DNA of 64,000 nucleotides from Gordonia alkaliphila (GTDB taxonomy: Bacteria; Actinomycetota; Actinomycetes; Mycobacteriales; Mycobacteriaceae). The stretch is taken from contig NZ_JALKBW010000001.1 in the NCBI RefSeq assembly GCF_023017165.1, positions 1,860,001 through 1,924,000 of the forward strand, read 5' to 3'. The notes under the pieces were generated by a model that did no database searches, was not told the origin of the DNA, and saw nothing but the letters and a program-made list of their open reading frames with translations. This document shows, piece by piece, positions 62,361-64,000 of the stretch; position 1 is the first letter of the stretch, and each line of letters opens with the position of its first letter. A program made the translations under genes and the position numbers.

Positions 62361-63332
62361 ATGGACCACGACCAGATCCGCGCAGCCGCCGCCGACCTGA
62401 AAGCGGCCGGGGCCAGCGCCCCGCTGCGCGGGCGCGACCCGATCAACCAGCCGATGATCCACAACTGGGTCGAGGCGATGGGCGACGCGAACCCGATCTA
62501 CGTCGACGACGAGGCCGCCCGCGCCGCAGGGCACCCCGGCATCGTCGCACCGCCGGCGATGGCGCAGGTGTGGACCATGCGCGGCCTGCACGGTGTGCGC
62601 GCCGCCGACGACCCGCTGGGTCGGGCCACCGAACTGTTCGACGAGGCCGGCTACACCTCGGTGGTGGCCACCAACTGCGACACCGTCTACCACCGGTACA
62701 CCCGGCCCGGCGAAGAAGTGACGCTCTCGGCCGAGCTCATCGACGTGACCGGACCGAAGCAGACGGCACTGGGCGAGGGCTGGTTCTTCACCACCCGCAA
62801 CACCTGGTCCGTCGGCGACGAAGTGGTCGCCGTGATGGAGTTCCGGATCCTCAAGTTCCGGCCCGGCTCGGCCGCACCGGCGAAGCCCGCGGCGCCGGAG
62901 GGCCTCGAGCCCGCGAAGCTGCTGCGCCCGTCGGTCTCCCGCGACACCGCGTTCTTCTGGGAAGGCGTGGGCGCCCACGAGCTGCGCATCCAGCAGCTCG
63001 AGGACGGCTCGCTGCACCATCCGCCGATCCCGGCCACCTGGAAGCCCCGCGGCGCCGACGGCCAGTACCCCGGCACCGACTACGTGGTCGCGGCCGGCAC
63101 CGGCACTGTCTTCAGCTTCGTGGTCCACCACGCGCCCAAGGTGCCCGGTCGTGCGCTGCCCTTCGTGGTGGCGCTCGTCGAGCTCGACGAGGGCGTGCGC
63201 ATGCTCGGTGAGCTGCGCGGCGTGGACCCGGCCGAGGTGAAGATCGGCATGCCGGTGCAGGTGGAGTTCCTCGACTTCGACGCCACCGACGATGCCCCGG
63301 CCTGGACCCTGTACGCATGGAGTGCGCGATGA
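62361..63332 (+). CDS. chsH2: ChsH2, MaoC-like hydratase with C-terminal DUF35 domain
   Basis: A 323-residue two-domain protein, Rv3542c type. The N-terminal hot-dog (MaoC-like) domain has NWVEAMGDANPIYVDDEAAR, HPGIVAPPAMAQVWTM; the C-terminal DUF35/OB-fold domain covers about residues 205-323 (VAAGTGTVFSFVVHHAPKVP, VKIGMPVQVEFLDF). The hot-dog part pairs with ChsH1 to hydrate the enoyl-CoA, and the DUF35 part binds Ltp2 for the aldol cleavage. ATG 62361 is preferred (AAGAGG 8 bp upstream); GTG 62352 overlaps the fadE29 stop. Confidence 0.93.
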   Translation: MDHDQIRAAAADLKAAGASAPLRGRDPINQPMIHNWVEAMGDANPIYVDDEAARAAGHPGIVAPPAMAQVWTMRGLHGVRAADDPLGRATELFDEAGYTSVVATNCDTVYHRYTRPGEEVTLSAELIDVTGPKQTALGEGWFFTTRNTWSVGDEVVAVMEFRILKFRPGSAAPAKPAAPEGLEPAKLLRPSVSRDTAFFWEGVGAHELRIQQLEDGSLHHPPIPATWKPRGADGQYPGTDYVVAAGTGTVFSFVVHHAPKVPGRALPFVVALVELDEGVRMLGELRGVDPAEVKIGMPVQVEFLDFDATDDAPAWTLYAWSAR

Positions 63333-63745
63333 CCGACACCATCCACACCGGCCGGATCTCCGTGGGAGATGTCTTGCCGCCGTTGACCATTGACGCGACG
63401 CCGACCTTCGTCGTCGCCACGGCGCTGGCCACCCGGGACTTCCAGGACGTCCACCACGATCGGGATCTGGCGCACGCGAAGGGGTCCAAGGACATCTTCG
63501 TCAACATCCTCACCGACACCGGTCTGGTGGAGCGCTTCGTCACCGACTGGGCCGGCCCGCGCGCGCGGATCGGCTCCATCAAGCTCAAGCTCGGTGTGCC
63601 CTGGTACGCCTACGACAGCCTGACCTTCACCGGCGAGGTCACCGACCTCGACGGCGACGTCGTCACCGTGGCGGTGACCGGCACCAATTCCCTTGGCAAG
63701 CACGTGATCTCGACGGTCACCTTCTCCCGGGAGGGGGACCGATGA
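63329..63745 (+). CDS. chsH1: ChsH1, MaoC-like hydratase subunit
   Basis: A 138-residue hot-dog protein, the Rv3541c counterpart. Catalytic elements sit in TRDFQDVHHDRDLAHAKG, where the Asp/His pair of the R-hydratase motif lies, followed by FVNILTDTGLVERFVTDWAG. With ChsH2 it forms the heterotetrameric hydratase of the last side-chain cycle. ATG 63329 overlaps the chsH2 stop (ATGA); an upstream ATG at 63317 is also in frame. Confidence 0.93.
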   Translation: MTDTIHTGRISVGDVLPPLTIDATPTFVVATALATRDFQDVHHDRDLAHAKGSKDIFVNILTDTGLVERFVTDWAGPRARIGSIKLKLGVPWYAYDSLTFTGEVTDLDGDVVTVAVTGTNSLGKHVISTVTFSREGDR

Positions 63746-64000
63746 GCGATCGCACTCTGTCCGGCAAGGCGGCCATCGCCGGAATCGGCGCGACCGACTT
63801 CTCCAAGGACTCCGGTCGCAGTGAGCTGCGGCTGGCGGCCGAGGCGGTCAACGCCGCGCTCGCCGACGCGGGGCTCACGCCCGCCGACGTCGACGGTCTG
63901 GTGACCTTCACGATGGACACCAACGCCGAGATCGCGGTGGCCCGCGCCGTCGGGATTCCGGAGCTCAAGTACTTCTCCCGCATCCACTACGGCGGCGGCG
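63742..64000 (+). CDS. ltp2: Ltp2, thiolase-like aldolase (partial, cut by the window end)
   Basis: The first 86 residues of a thiolase-fold protein: AAIAGIGATDFSKDSGRSEL, ADAGLTPADVDGLVTFTMD and the FSRIHYGGG segment at the very edge. This is the N-terminus of Rv3540c (Ltp2), which with the DUF35 domain of ChsH2 cleaves the final C3 unit, giving propionyl-CoA and androstenedione. The start overlaps the chsH1 stop by ATGA. The C-terminal three quarters are outside the window. Confidence 0.93.
   Translation, partial: MSDRTLSGKAAIAGIGATDFSKDSGRSELRLAAEAVNAALADAGLTPADVDGLVTFTMDTNAEIAVARAVGIPELKYFSRIHYGGG

Overview
The window is a high-GC actinobacterial segment that matches the sterol-catabolism region of mycolic-acid bacteria (Mycobacteriales), most likely Gordonia or a close relative. 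Three things point there: a complete Mce4 steroid importer, both cholesterol repressors (KstR and KstR2) with their operators, and an antigen-85-like mycolyltransferase. The genus is inference. Family names rest on recognised protein families and remembered gene order in Mycobacterium tuberculosis (Rv numbers); no database search was run.

Layout. 0-10 kb is the KstR2 (C/D-ring, HIP) block: kstR2 and an acyl-CoA synthetase, then, after a methyltransferase and a lipoprotein, echA20-ipdA-ipdB-ipdC diverging from two short-chain dehydrogenases (the second frameshifted) and an NTF2-like gene. Two KstR2 boxes are visible. From 10.8 kb on, the boxes are of KstR type. 10.8-16.5 kb holds fadD8-like, a truncated haemoglobin, a ddn-like gene, fadA5, cyp125 and a ketosteroid-isomerase-like gene. 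16.6-18.4 kb is accessory: an HTH/PIN toxin-antitoxin-like pair, a broken copy of ltp3, and doxX. 18.5-26.8 kb is the side-chain module: ltp3, ltp4, an OB-fold partner, an F420-type oxidoreductase, echA19, fadD19 and a nitronate-monooxygenase-fold protein. 27-31 kb has fadD17-fadE27-fadE26 diverging from fdxD and hsd4A. 32-43 kb is the Mce4 operon yrbE4A, yrbE4B, mce4A-F, mas4A, mas4B. 43-45 kb has a KstR-controlled aldehyde dehydrogenase and mhuD.

45-57 kb is mostly housekeeping: alpha/beta hydrolase, MFS exporter with MarR regulator, glutathione peroxidase, purS-purQ, M18 aminopeptidase, beta-propeller membrane protein, clpC1, a decayed membrane-protein copy and its intact neighbour, and a mycolyltransferase. 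57-64 kb returns to sterols: kstR, fadE34 and the fadE28-fadE29-chsH2-chsH1-ltp2 operon, which is cut by the window end.

Together: Mce4 imports sterol; CYP125 oxidises C26; FadD and FadE proteins, EchA19, Hsd4A and FadA5 shorten the side chain; Ltp3/Ltp4 handle C24 branches; ChsE1-ChsE2, ChsH1-ChsH2 and Ltp2 remove the last C3 unit; EchA20 and IpdAB open rings C and D. The A/B-ring genes (kstD, ksh, hsa) are not here. No rRNA, tRNA, insertion sequence or CRISPR array was seen.
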